Both the position numbers and the translations under genes were made by a program. A DNA stretch of 64,000 nucleotides from Clostridia bacterium (GTDB lineage Bacteria > Bacillota > Clostridia > Oscillospirales > Acutalibacteraceae): the NCBI GenBank assembly GCA_017438845.1, contig JAFRUO010000005.1, positions 62,001 to 126,000 of the forward strand, read 5' to 3'. The notes under the pieces are model-generated. The model saw nothing but the letters and a program-made list of their open reading frames with translations. It ran no database searches and was not told the DNA's origin. How positions within the stretch are numbered: position 1 is the first letter of the stretch; every line of letters begins with the position of its first letter. Shown one piece after another: positions 31,743-39,981 of this stretch.

Positions 31743-32279
31743 ATGAAAAAAACAACTTATAAAATTGCATTGTTCGGGATACTTTCGGCGGTGGCTCTTG
31801 TACTGTCGGTGCTCGAAAGCTTTATTCCCTGGTCGGGCGTAATGCCGCCCGGGGCAAAGGCGGGCTTTTCAAATATCGCTACAATGTTTGCGGCTACAAG
31901 CCTCGGCTTCCCCGCGGCAATGGCGATCACTTTAATCAAAGCGCTTTTTGCAGGCGTTACACGGGGCTTTACGGCTATGCTGATGAGCCTGAGCGGCGGA
32001 GTGCTCAGCACTGCGGTAATGTACCTGCTTTTTAAACACACAAAACGTATGGGCTATATGCCGATCGGCGTTTTGTCCGCTATCAGTCATAACGCAGGTC
32101 AGCTTCTTGCGGCAGGAGTGCTTGTCGGCAGTAAGGCGGTCCTGGGCTATGCCCCCGTGCTGCTTATAAGCGCAATTGTTACGGGAGCCGTTACCGGCAC
32201 GGTGCTTCGTGCGGTAATCCCCGCAATCAATAAAACAGTTAACAATATGAACAGTTATGAACATAAAGGAGGAAGGTAA
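31743..32279 (+). CDS. Gx transporter family protein (heptaprenyl diphosphate synthase component I family)
   Basis: A 178-residue membrane protein with about five helices. The conserved stretch WSGVMPPGAKAGFSNIATM and the VTRGFTAMLMSLSGG block are typical. The annotation history (heptaprenyl diphosphate synthase component I) is probably misleading, because the topology is that of an ECF-type S-component or permease, and the true substrate is not known. It stands in the apbE-rnf operon, 4 bp after the previous gene, and its stop codon directly abuts rnfC. Confidence 0.8.
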   Translation: MKKTTYKIALFGILSAVALVLSVLESFIPWSGVMPPGAKAGFSNIATMFAATSLGFPAAMAITLIKALFAGVTRGFTAMLMSLSGGVLSTAVMYLLFKHTKRMGYMPIGVLSAISHNAGQLLAAGVLVGSKAVLGYAPVLLISAIVTGAVTGTVLRAVIPAINKTVNNMNSYEHKGGR

Positions 32280-33614
32280 ATGCACCCTGAACTGATTAAA
32301 CCGGTCAAAAAGGTCAGGGGAGGCGTCAAGGTACCCCATTCGAAGAACACGAAGGATATGCCTGTCAACAGACTCCCTGCACCCGAAACCGTTTATCTGC
32401 CGATGAACCAACATATCGGCGCACCGTGCGAGCCTGTAGTCAAGGTGGGCGACACGGTAAAGGTCGGTCAGCTTATAGGTGACAGCGACAAATATGTCTG
32501 CGCTCCGATTCACGCTTCCGTTTCCGGCAAGGTCAGCGCAATTAAAGAGCTGCGTACGGCCACCGGCGTTGTTTCCAAGACGGTTATTATTGAAAACGAC
32601 GGAGAAATGACGGAGTTCGACGGAATCGAGCCGCCGAAGATTGACACCAGAGAGGAATTTATTCAGGCGGTCAGACAGTCGGGACTTGTAGGTCTCGGAG
32701 GAGCTGGCTTCCCGACTCATGTCAAACTCAACTTTAAGCAGGACGCAGGCATTGATACCCTTATCATCAACGCCGCAGAGTGCGAGCCGTATATCACCGT
32801 TGACTACCGTGAATGCGTTGACAATTCGTGGCACGTCTTTAACGGAATACATCTTGTTAAGGATATGCTCGGCTTTAAAAAGGTTATCATCGCTGTTGAG
32901 GACAATAAGCCCGAGGCTATCAAGATACTCGAAAGAATTGCCGAAAAGAACGATGACCGTGACGAAATCAAGGTTATGCCCTTAAAGAGTAAGTATCCTC
33001 AGGGTGCGGAAAAGATGATGGTGCTTTCGGCTACGGGAAGAAAGGTACCTCCCGGAAAGCTTCCTGCAGATGTCGGCTGTGTCGTTATGAACGTTGCTTC
33101 AGCCGCGTTTATTGCAAGATTTGTCCGCACGGGCAGACCGCTTGTCAGCCGTTCTCTTACGGTTGACGGCTCAGCGGTTGCAAATCCGCAGAATGTCAGA
33201 GTCCCCGTCGGCACCGAAATAGAATACATTATTCAGAAGTGCGGCGGTTACAGCGAGGAGCCGGTCAAGATTGTAACGGGCGGCCCGATGATGGGTGCGG
33301 CAATAGTTGACACACACAGACCTATCCTTAAAAGCAATAACGCTATTCTGGTGCTCGGCAAGGAGGACATAAGCGTTAAAAAACAGACCGACTGTATCAG
33401 ATGCGGCAGATGTGCAAAGGCATGTCCTTTAAGCCTTATGCCGACTATCATTGAAAAATACGCAAAGGCGAAGGATTACTCGGCTCTCAAGGCGGCAGGC
33501 ACGATGGTATGCATGGAATGCGGCTCGTGCGCATATTCCTGCCCTGCAGGCAGACCGCTTGTTCAGTATATGAGAAACGCCAAGGCAGTACTCAGAGAGG
33601 AGGCAGGAAAATGA
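32280..33614 (+). CDS. rnfC: Ion-translocating oxidoreductase subunit RnfC
   Basis: A 444-residue protein. The N-terminal barrel-sandwich region (VKVPHSKNTKDMPVN), the FMN/NADH-binding part with GLGGAGFPTHVKL (about residues 139-151), and two [4Fe-4S] motifs near residues 375 (CIRCGRCAKACP) and 415 (CMECGSCAYSCP) are in standard order. RnfC is the cytoplasmic NADH-reacting subunit. SD AGGAGGAAGG precedes the ATG. Confidence 0.96.
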   Translation: MHPELIKPVKKVRGGVKVPHSKNTKDMPVNRLPAPETVYLPMNQHIGAPCEPVVKVGDTVKVGQLIGDSDKYVCAPIHASVSGKVSAIKELRTATGVVSKTVIIENDGEMTEFDGIEPPKIDTREEFIQAVRQSGLVGLGGAGFPTHVKLNFKQDAGIDTLIINAAECEPYITVDYRECVDNSWHVFNGIHLVKDMLGFKKVIIAVEDNKPEAIKILERIAEKNDDRDEIKVMPLKSKYPQGAEKMMVLSATGRKVPPGKLPADVGCVVMNVASAAFIARFVRTGRPLVSRSLTVDGSAVANPQNVRVPVGTEIEYIIQKCGGYSEEPVKIVTGGPMMGAAIVDTHRPILKSNNAILVLGKEDISVKKQTDCIRCGRCAKACPLSLMPTIIEKYAKAKDYSALKAAGTMVCMECGSCAYSCPAGRPLVQYMRNAKAVLREEAGK

Positions 33615-34648
33615 GCGAAAACACAGCTGAGAAAAAGCTCCTGACGGTCAGCGCTTCACCGCACAGACGTACTCAGGACACCACAAGGGGAATTATGCTT
33701 GACGTGATAATCGCCATGATTCCCGCACTCGTCCTTTCGGTAGTGCTCTTCGGCTTTGATTCTTTAAAGCTTGTGCTTGTAAGCGTAGCGTTCAGCGTTT
33801 TGTTTGAATGGCTTTGCAGAAAGGTTATGAAGAGGGACAACACAATCGGGGATTTGTCCGCAATTGTCACGGGTATCCTCCTTGCGTTCAACCTTCCTTC
33901 GACGATGCCGCTCTATATGGTAATAATCGGTGACGCCGTTGCCATTATCGTCGTAAAGCAGTTCTTCGGCGGCATCGGTCAGAATTTTGTAAACCCTGCA
34001 TTGGTCGGCAGAATTGTTCTTATGATGAGCTTCCCGACCTACACAAACAACTTCGCAGAACCGTTTGCTTGGAAGATTGATAAAATTGACGCAGTTTCGG
34101 GTGCGACGCCCCTTGCGCTTTTTGCAGGCAACTACAGTCATGACGCGGCGGTTTCCGTAATGAACAGCAGTGAGCTGCCCGGACTGTCGCAGATGTTTTT
34201 CGGCATCAGGGCAGGCTGTCTGGGCGAAACCTGTGCGGCGGCGCTGATAGTCGGAGCGCTTTATCTGTTTATAAGAAAGGTCATTTCACCGACAATTCCG
34301 CTTTGTTACATCGGTACGGTTGCCGTGATTATGCTTATCAGAGGCGGCGGAAGCCTCAGCTTTACGGCATATCAGGTTATGGCAGGCGGACTTCTCCTCG
34401 GAGCCATCTTTATGGCGACCGACTACACGACAAGCCCGATGAGCTTTAAGGGAAAGGTTATTTACGCAGTAGGCTGCGGAATTATAACCTCGCTGATAAG
34501 AATTTTCGGCTCACTTCCCGAGGGCGTTTCCTTCTCGATTATACTTATGAACATCCTTGTTCCTCACATTGAAAGACTTACACATTCAAGGCCGTTCGGT
34601 GCTGTTAAGGAGAAGAAGGAAAAGAAGGAAAAGGAGGCGACGGCATGA
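33611..34648 (+). CDS. rnfD: Ion-translocating oxidoreductase subunit RnfD
   Basis: A 345-residue multi-pass membrane protein. It carries the covalent FMN attachment motif SGATPLAL with Thr at residue 166, and the quinone-reductase-like FFGGIGQNFVNPALVGR segment. The frame extends upstream, but the ATG at 33611 overlaps the rnfC stop by 4 bp and gives the usual N-terminus. The C-terminal tail is a Lys/Glu run. ApbE encoded upstream is the likely flavinylation enzyme. Confidence 0.96.
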   Translation: MSENTAEKKLLTVSASPHRRTQDTTRGIMLDVIIAMIPALVLSVVLFGFDSLKLVLVSVAFSVLFEWLCRKVMKRDNTIGDLSAIVTGILLAFNLPSTMPLYMVIIGDAVAIIVVKQFFGGIGQNFVNPALVGRIVLMMSFPTYTNNFAEPFAWKIDKIDAVSGATPLALFAGNYSHDAAVSVMNSSELPGLSQMFFGIRAGCLGETCAAALIVGALYLFIRKVISPTIPLCYIGTVAVIMLIRGGGSLSFTAYQVMAGGLLLGAIFMATDYTTSPMSFKGKVIYAVGCGIITSLIRIFGSLPEGVSFSIILMNILVPHIERLTHSRPFGAVKEKKEKKEKEATA

Positions 34649-35223
34649 AAAACAGTAAAGTAAAGGAAATCGTTATTCCTGCCGTATCGCTGTTCTTAAT
34701 CTGCCTTGTGGCTACGGCGCTTCTCGGCTTTACAAACAAGGTTACCGAACCAAAAATCGAACAGCTTGCGCTTGAAACACAGACCAGGACAAAGGCTGAG
34801 GTGCTCAGCACTGCAGACAGCTTTTCGGAGGTTAAAACGGTTGAGCTTGACGGCGTAAGCTACGAATACTACGAGGGTACAAAGGGCTCCGAGCTTGCAG
34901 GCTATGTCTTTGCCACCTCGGCAAAGGGCTACGGCGGAGATATTGACATAATGGTCGGTGTTGACACCGAGGGCAAGGTTACCGGAGTTTCGATACTCGA
35001 CATCAGCGAGACAGCAGGTCTCGGTATGAATGCTAAAAACGAAAGCTTCTTAAAGCAGTTCGACGGAAAGGATTCCGAAATATCCGTTATTAAAAACGGT
35101 ACTGCGGGCGACAGTGAAATTCAGGCTCTTACGGGAGCGACAATCACTTCAAACGCAATGGCTAAGGCGGTTAATATTGCGCTTAGCCTTTACGCTCAGG
35201 TAGGAGGTGAGAACAATGGCTGA
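34645..35223 (+). CDS. rnfG: Ion-translocating oxidoreductase subunit RnfG
   Basis: A 192-residue protein with one N-terminal membrane helix (about residues 9-28) and an extracytoplasmic FMN-binding domain. The attachment site is LTGATITSNAM, with Thr at residue 166. AGLGMNAKNESFLKQF is a second family mark. It overlaps rnfD by 4 bp and rnfE by 8 bp. Confidence 0.96.
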   Translation: MKNSKVKEIVIPAVSLFLICLVATALLGFTNKVTEPKIEQLALETQTRTKAEVLSTADSFSEVKTVELDGVSYEYYEGTKGSELAGYVFATSAKGYGGDIDIMVGVDTEGKVTGVSILDISETAGLGMNAKNESFLKQFDGKDSEISVIKNGTAGDSEIQALTGATITSNAMAKAVNIALSLYAQVGGENNG

Positions 35224-35923
35224 AAAGAAAACACTCGGTCAGGAGTTTACCAAGGGTATAATTAAGGAAAACCCCGTATTAAGACTTGTTCTCGGCACCT
35301 GTCCTACTCTTGCAACCACAACCTCAATGGAAAGCGCTATCGGAATGGGCATATCGGCGGCAATCGTTCTTGTCTGCTCAAATATCGTTATTTCCGCACT
35401 AAGAAAAGTGATTCCGCAGAAGGTAAGAATACCCTGCTACATAGTTGTTATTGCGGCGTTCGTTACAATTGTTCAGATGCTTGTCAAGGCGTTTGTTCCT
35501 ACGCTTGACGAACAGCTCGGCGTTTACCTTCCGCTTATCGTTGTTAACTGCATAATCTTAGGCAGAGCCGAAGCGTTTGCGGGCAAGAACAGCGTGATTG
35601 CATCTGCGGTTGACGGACTCGGAATGGGCGTAGGCTTCACCGTTGCTCTAATCGTAATGAGCACGGTACGTGAGCTCCTCGGAGCAGGCTCCCTGCTCGG
35701 CCATTCGGTACTGCCCGAATCGGTACCGCCCATGACTATTTTTATTCTCGCACCCGGCGGCTTCTTTGTATTCGGTCTTGTAATGGCATGCGCCAACAAA
35801 ATTGCCGAAGCGGGCGGCCACAAAAAGGCTACGCTCGGCGGCTGTAAGGCTTGCCCGATGGCGGCAAGCTGCGAAAAGCTTCAGAACGGCGAGGAATGCG
35901 GTAAGGAGGTTGAAAAGGCATGA
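35216..35923 (+). CDS. rnfE: Ion-translocating oxidoreductase subunit RnfE with Cys-rich tail
   Basis: A 235-residue protein with six membrane helices. The paired-subunit motif NPVLRLVLGTCPTLATTTS carries a conserved Cys, and VVNCIILGRAEAFA carries another; together with RnfA these form the intramembrane iron site. The last 30 residues add a cytoplasmic tail with CKACPMAASC and one more Cys. This tail is absent from enterobacterial RsxE and may hold metal. The ATG at 35216 is chosen over a GTG three codons upstream, behind GGAGGTGAG. Confidence 0.95.
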   Translation: MAEKKTLGQEFTKGIIKENPVLRLVLGTCPTLATTTSMESAIGMGISAAIVLVCSNIVISALRKVIPQKVRIPCYIVVIAAFVTIVQMLVKAFVPTLDEQLGVYLPLIVVNCIILGRAEAFAGKNSVIASAVDGLGMGVGFTVALIVMSTVRELLGAGSLLGHSVLPESVPPMTIFILAPGGFFVFGLVMACANKIAEAGGHKKATLGGCKACPMAASCEKLQNGEECGKEVEKA

Positions 35924-36507
35924 AAATCTTCTTCTCAATTCTCTTAACTGCGATACTTACCAACAACTACATTCTTTCAAAGTTCCTCGGAATCTGCCCG
36001 TTTTTGGGCGTTTCGAAAAAGCTTAACACGGCTGTGGGAATGAGTGCGGCGGTTATCTTCGTTATGGTGCTCGCTTCGGCGGTAACATATCCGCTTAACA
36101 CCTTCCTTGACAAGCATTCTCTGGGCTACCTTCAGACGATAGTTTTCATACTCGTTATTGCGGCTCTTGTTCAGCTTGTTGAGATTGTACTTAAAAAGTA
36201 TATTCCGTCGCTTTACAATTCCCTCGGAATTTACCTTCCCTTAATTACAACCAACTGCGCCGTACTCGGCGTTACAATTCTTAACATCGACAACGGCTAC
36301 AGCTTCTCTCACGCAATGATTAACTCGCTCGGCGCAGGTCTCGGCTTTATGGTCGCTATGGTAATGTTTGCAGGCGTGCGCTCAAAGCTTGAGAGCTGTG
36401 ACATTCCGAAATTCCTGCAGGGACTTCCCATAACGCTGGTGGCGGCAAGCCTTACTTCTCTTTCCTTCCTCGGCTTTACGGGACTCGTAGAGAATATGTT
36501 TGCATAA
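35920..36507 (+). CDS. rnfA: Ion-translocating oxidoreductase subunit RnfA
   Basis: A 195-residue protein with six membrane helices, related to RnfE in inverted topology. Marks are NYILSKFLGICPFLGVS (conserved Cys) and LITTNCAVLGVTILN. It overlaps rnfE by 4 bp. Confidence 0.96.
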   Translation: MKIFFSILLTAILTNNYILSKFLGICPFLGVSKKLNTAVGMSAAVIFVMVLASAVTYPLNTFLDKHSLGYLQTIVFILVIAALVQLVEIVLKKYIPSLYNSLGIYLPLITTNCAVLGVTILNIDNGYSFSHAMINSLGAGLGFMVAMVMFAGVRSKLESCDIPKFLQGLPITLVAASLTSLSFLGFTGLVENMFA

Positions 36508-36520
36508 GGAGGACGATACG

Positions 36521-37327
36521 ATGAATTCAATTTTATTGGCTGTCCTGCTTGTCGCAGGCATAGGACTTATTGCAGGTATAGGACTTTCGGTTGCAAGCGT
36601 CGTAATGGCAGTGCCCAAGGACGAAAAGGCTGAGGAAATCCGCGAATGCCTTCCCGGCGCAAACTGCGGCGCATGCGGCTTTTCGGGCTGTGACGGTTAC
36701 GCTTCCGCGCTTTCAAAGGGCGAAACAGATAAAACAAACCTCTGCGCTCCCGGCGGAAATGACGTTGCGGTACAGATTGCCTCACTTTTAGGTGTTGAGG
36801 CAGGAAGCATTGAGCCGAAGGTTGCCTTCGTTCATTGCAACGGCACAAGCGATCACTCGAAGAAAAAGCTCGACTATAAGGGCGTTATGAGCTGTAAAAT
36901 GGCTTCTCAGCTCTTCGGCGGCCCGAAGGAATGCGTATACGGCTGTATAGGCTACGGCGACTGCGTAGATGTCTGTCAGTACGATGCAATTTCAATTCAG
37001 GACAATGTTGCAAGAATCAACCCGATGCTTTGCACGGCTTGTCAGATGTGCATCAAAACCTGTCCTAAGGAGCTTATCGAGCTTGTTCCGCTTTATAAGA
37101 CAAAGGCGATTGTTACCTGCAAAAACCACAACAAGGGCGCATTTACCAGAAAGGAATGTACGGTCGGCTGTATCGGCTGTATGAAATGCATGAAGGTTTG
37201 TCAGCATGAGGCAATCAAGGTTGAAAACAACACGGCTCACGTTGACTACGACAAGTGCATCGGCTGCGGCGAATGTGAGGCAGGCTGCCCCGTCAAGGCA
37301 ATCCACATTTTAAAGCTGGAGAAATAA
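36521..37327 (+). CDS. rnfB: Ion-translocating oxidoreductase subunit RnfB
   Basis: A 268-residue protein. N-terminal membrane helix, then the Fe-S domain CLPGANCGACGFSGCDGYA, then four [4Fe-4S] motifs: GCIGYGDCVDVCQ, CTACQMCIKTCP, CIGCMKCMKVCQ and CIGCGECEAGCP. RnfB is the entry point for electrons from reduced ferredoxin, here probably made by NifJ. The start at 36521 follows AAGGAGG and is preferred over an in-frame codon at 36500. It is the last gene of the operon. Confidence 0.96.
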   Translation: MNSILLAVLLVAGIGLIAGIGLSVASVVMAVPKDEKAEEIRECLPGANCGACGFSGCDGYASALSKGETDKTNLCAPGGNDVAVQIASLLGVEAGSIEPKVAFVHCNGTSDHSKKKLDYKGVMSCKMASQLFGGPKECVYGCIGYGDCVDVCQYDAISIQDNVARINPMLCTACQMCIKTCPKELIELVPLYKTKAIVTCKNHNKGAFTRKECTVGCIGCMKCMKVCQHEAIKVENNTAHVDYDKCIGCGECEAGCPVKAIHILKLEK

Positions 37328-37344
37328 TAATCTGTAAAGATGAA

Positions 37345-37380
37345 AAAAGCACTCAACTTTTAAAGAAGTTGGGTGCTTTT
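37345..37380. terminator. Bidirectional terminator after rnfB
   Basis: AAAAGCAC-CAACTT pairs with AAGTTG-GTGCTTTT (one mismatch). It also borders the stop codon of the convergent XRE gene. Confidence 0.8.
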
Positions 37381-37589
37381 CAATATCTTTTTTTATTGTC
37401 GGTTTGACCAAGCAGGTAATCAATGCTCGTATTATAAAAATTAGCCAGTTTAATTAAAACTTCAGTGGGTAAATCGTTTTCGCCGGTTTCATATTTGGAA
37501 TATCCTGTTTGTGACATTCCAAGCATCTTTGCAACTTGCGTTTGATTCAAATCCATATCCTCACGCAAATCTCTTATACGTTTGAACAT
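37380..37589 (-). CDS. Small XRE-family repressor-like regulator
   Basis: A 69-residue protein that is nothing but a Cro/C1 HTH domain (LNQTQVAKMLGMSQTGYSKY, ending SIDYLLGQTD). The ATG at 37589 is chosen because GGTGAT precedes it; an in-frame ATG at 37601 has no SD. It is divergent from an SLH gene, and the gap between them holds two copies of a 17-bp palindromic site, one lying inside the SLH promoter. It is therefore a likely repressor of the surface protein and perhaps of itself. Confidence 0.85.
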   Translation of the reverse strand: MFKRIRDLREDMDLNQTQVAKMLGMSQTGYSKYETGENDLPTEVLIKLANFYNTSIDYLLGQTDNKKRY

Positions 37590-37615
37590 TATGATCACCA
37601 TATATCAGTATATAA

Positions 37616-37657
37616 TAACCTAAATCAGGTTATTGACTTTTAACCTGAATCAGATTA
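37616..37657. promoter_or_regulatory. Twin operators and SLH promoter in the XRE/SLH divergent region
   Basis: TAACCTAAATCAGGTTA (37616-37632) is a palindrome with a 5-bp centre. TAACCTGAATCAGATTA (37641-37657) is a near copy 25 bp away. The second fills the spacer of a plus-strand promoter, TTGACT (37633-37638) to TAATAT (37656-37661), so a bound regulator would block RNA polymerase. Confidence 0.65.
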
Positions 37658-37694
37658 ATATATATATATTGAAATACATTGGAGGGATTTATGT

Positions 37695-39443
37695 ATGAAA
37701 ATGAAATCTTTATTATCGTTGATACTAGTCGCTTTGATACTTATGGGCAACATGTATATAAATGTGTCATATGCAGCTATTGATGATACTATATTCAGCG
37801 ATACTGTAAAAACAAAAACAGGTGCAAGTACAAGCGCATGGTATTCTTTAAATACTTTTACAAAGGTTTTAAGATTTACAGGAACAGGCGATATGCCTGA
37901 TTACGATAGCGGAGGTGCAACTCTTTGGTCAGGTACGATTAATGGTGAAATGCTAGCTAAATATATCGAAACTGTATATTTTGACCAAGGTATAACAAGA
38001 ATTGGAAGTTCCACATTAGTTAACAGGGGACACCGTGACGGACCGTACACAGATTCTAAATACTATGGACCAACTAAAATTTATATTGCTGATAGCGTAA
38101 CAAGCATAGGTTACGGAGCTCTTAATGATGCTGAAATATATATATTTGGGATGCAGGTAAGTTTTGACACTTATGCAATTTCAACAGGTGCAACAATATA
38201 CGGTTATTCTGGTTCAACTGCACAGAGTTATGCAAAATCAAGAGGGATATCTTTTAAATTATTGTGTGAAGAACATAATACAGAATTTATTAATTTTAAA
38301 GAATCGGCATGTGCTCAACTAGGTTATACAGGTGATTATGTTTGCACAGTTTGCGGTGCAACACTCGAAAAAGGTGTAAAAACTGCATCTTTAGGGCATG
38401 ATTATCAGCTGACAAATAATTCAGAACCGACTTGTACTGAAGCAGGCTATACAGGTGACAGTGTATGTACAAGATGTGGAAAAATCGAATCAACAGGTCA
38501 GAATATAAATGCCTTAGGACACGATTGGAACGGATGGAATGTATTAAATAATCCAACATGCGAAGAAAAAGGTGAGGTTATTAGATTTTGCTCAAGATGT
38601 GACGAGTACGAAACGAAAAATGTTGACGTGTTAGGACATAATTGGGGTGATGCTCAGTACGAATGGTCTTCGGATAATAGCACTTGTAGCGCAAAAAAGA
38701 TATGCAAAAGGGATATTTCACATATTGAAACTGAAACGGTTACAGCAACATCAAAGGTAATCAAAGAACCTACAACTACATCAACGGGTACTGATATTTA
38801 CACAGCAAAATTCAATAATACTGATTTTGAAACTCAAACTAAAACAGTCACCCTTGATAAGCTTCCTGACAATATCAAGGAGTTCCCCGATATTAAGAAG
38901 GGCTCATGGTACTATGACGCAGTACAGTATGTTGCAAAAGCGGGCTTTATGTCGGGATATCAGAACGGCAACTTCGGGCCCGGCGACAACCTTAAACGTC
39001 AGGACTTTGTAGTTATACTTGCCAATGTTGCGGGTGCAAACTTTTCAAGCTATGCAAGCTCAACCCCCAAGCTCAAGGACGTTAAGAAGGGCGCATATTA
39101 TGCGGCAGCCGTTAACTGGGCGGTTGATAACGGAATTATCGCAGGCTATGCAAACGGCAATTTCGGCGTTAATGACAACATCACCCGTGAGCAGGTAGCA
39201 ACCATTCTTTACAGATACATGAAGTCACCCGAAGTAAAGAATATAGATTCAACCCTTGCAAAGTTCAAAGATGTAAACCGCGTAAGCTCGTTTGCTAAGA
39301 CAGCTGTTGCCTGGGCAGTACAGAACAATGTAATCAGCGGCATGGCAGACGGCAGAGTAGCGCCGACAGAGGGCGCCGCCAGAGCACAGATCGCTTCGAT
39401 TATTATGCGTATGGATCAGCAAGGTATGTTCGATAAATCATAA
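37695..39443 (+). CDS. SLH-domain protein with AT-rich 5' half and Cys-pair repeats
   Basis: A 582-residue protein. Signal peptide 1-27. Residues about 30-190 include BspA-like elements (RFTGTGDMPDYDSGG, DSVTSIGYGALNDAEIYIFG). Three Cys-pair repeats follow (AGYTGDSVCTRCGKIESTG and similar, about 195-320), then one copy related to the 77-residue repeat of the 23443-25890 protein. Three SLH repeats end it. The DNA for the first two thirds is clearly more AT-rich, with different codon choice, while the SLH part looks like the rest of the chromosome. This hints at a chimeric origin. SD GGAGGG. Confidence 0.85.
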   Translation: MKMKSLLSLILVALILMGNMYINVSYAAIDDTIFSDTVKTKTGASTSAWYSLNTFTKVLRFTGTGDMPDYDSGGATLWSGTINGEMLAKYIETVYFDQGITRIGSSTLVNRGHRDGPYTDSKYYGPTKIYIADSVTSIGYGALNDAEIYIFGMQVSFDTYAISTGATIYGYSGSTAQSYAKSRGISFKLLCEEHNTEFINFKESACAQLGYTGDYVCTVCGATLEKGVKTASLGHDYQLTNNSEPTCTEAGYTGDSVCTRCGKIESTGQNINALGHDWNGWNVLNNPTCEEKGEVIRFCSRCDEYETKNVDVLGHNWGDAQYEWSSDNSTCSAKKICKRDISHIETETVTATSKVIKEPTTTSTGTDIYTAKFNNTDFETQTKTVTLDKLPDNIKEFPDIKKGSWYYDAVQYVAKAGFMSGYQNGNFGPGDNLKRQDFVVILANVAGANFSSYASSTPKLKDVKKGAYYAAAVNWAVDNGIIAGYANGNFGVNDNITREQVATILYRYMKSPEVKNIDSTLAKFKDVNRVSSFAKTAVAWAVQNNVISGMADGRVAPTEGAARAQIASIIMRMDQQGMFDKS

Positions 39444-39460
39444 TTTTAAAATATATAAAA

Positions 39461-39640
39461 CGTAGGGCGGGGGCTTGCTCCCGCCGTCAATATATAATGT
39501 GATTATATTACACCTCATCCGCCTCATTACATTCGGCACCTTCCCCTCAAGGGGAAGGCTTTCGGGCGGATGGTATCCGCCACTACGGAGGTTCGTTTAA
39601 AATATAATTCCACACTCCGCATTCCGCATTCCGCACTCGC
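39461..39640. repeat. Cluster of short palindromes, probable interspersed repeat element
   Basis: The non-coding stretch after the SLH gene contains GGGCGGG/CCCGCC (39465-39485), CCTTCCCC/GGGGAAGG (39539-39558), and GGCGGAT/ATCCGCC (39566-39582) inverted repeats. A run of CCGCATT-like 8-bp units follows near 39614-39637. It has no reading frame. The structure is that of a REP/MITE-like element. I saw no second copy in this window. Confidence 0.6.
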
Positions 39641-39682
39641 ACCCTGAACTTCGTCTTACGGTTTTTACATAAAACAAAATCA

Positions 39683-39703
39683 CAGCTCCCTTTACGGGAG
39701 CTG
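39683..39703 (-). terminator. Terminator of the small Cys-Gly gene
   Basis: CAGCTCCC (39683-39690) pairs with GGGAGCTG (39696-39703). The minus strand continues with TGATTTTGTTTT. Confidence 0.65.
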
Positions 39704-39732
39704 CTTTTGGTTGGCTTTATTTAAGCGCAGCT

Positions 39733-39861
39733 TCAGCAACCGCAGCCGCAACCGCAGTCATTGTCACAGCCGCAACCGCAGCCGTTGTTATTATCAGCAC
39801 CGAGTAAAATGATGATGATAACGAGAATCAAGAGACCGTTGTAGTTGTTGAAAATGTTCAT
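39733..39861 (-). CDS. 42-residue hydrophobic Cys-Gly-rich protein
   Basis: A very short gene. Residues 1-9 are Asn-rich (MNIFNNYNG), 10-21 a hydrophobic Leu/Ile run, and 23-42 a tail with eight Cys alternating with Gly (NNNGCGCGCDNDCGCGCGC). It has a strong SD (GGGAGG), a sigma-K-like promoter (39919-39893) and a terminator. Small proteins of this build (hydrophobic run plus Cys/Gly tail) are seen in spore coats of Firmicutes and are sometimes labelled high-cysteine proteins. A sporulation role is an inference from the promoter and composition. Confidence 0.7.
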   Translation of the reverse strand: MNIFNNYNGLLILVIIIILLGADNNNGCGCGCDNDCGCGCGC

Positions 39862-39892
39862 CAGTTTGCCTCCCTTCTTTCGGTATTCAATA

Positions 39893-39919
39893 CATACTAT
39901 GAAAAAAATAAAAATTGGT
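39893..39919 (-). promoter_or_regulatory. Sigma-K-like promoter of the Cys-Gly gene
   Basis: On the minus strand AC (39919-39918), exactly 16 bp, CATAGTATG. The consensus is AC-N16-CATANNNTA, and only the final base differs. The region is AT-rich, so chance is not excluded. Confidence 0.45.
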
Positions 39920-39981
39920 TAATGAATAAACCCTTATTTTTTCGGCATAAACTTACTGTATAAGCTTTCGGGAGGTTCATT

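Noticed and set aside
31932..32852. Long minus-strand open frame opposite the Gx transporter and rnfC genes
   Set aside because: It has no SD, no family pattern, and crosses two well-supported genes in a tight operon. It is a by-product of their codon use.
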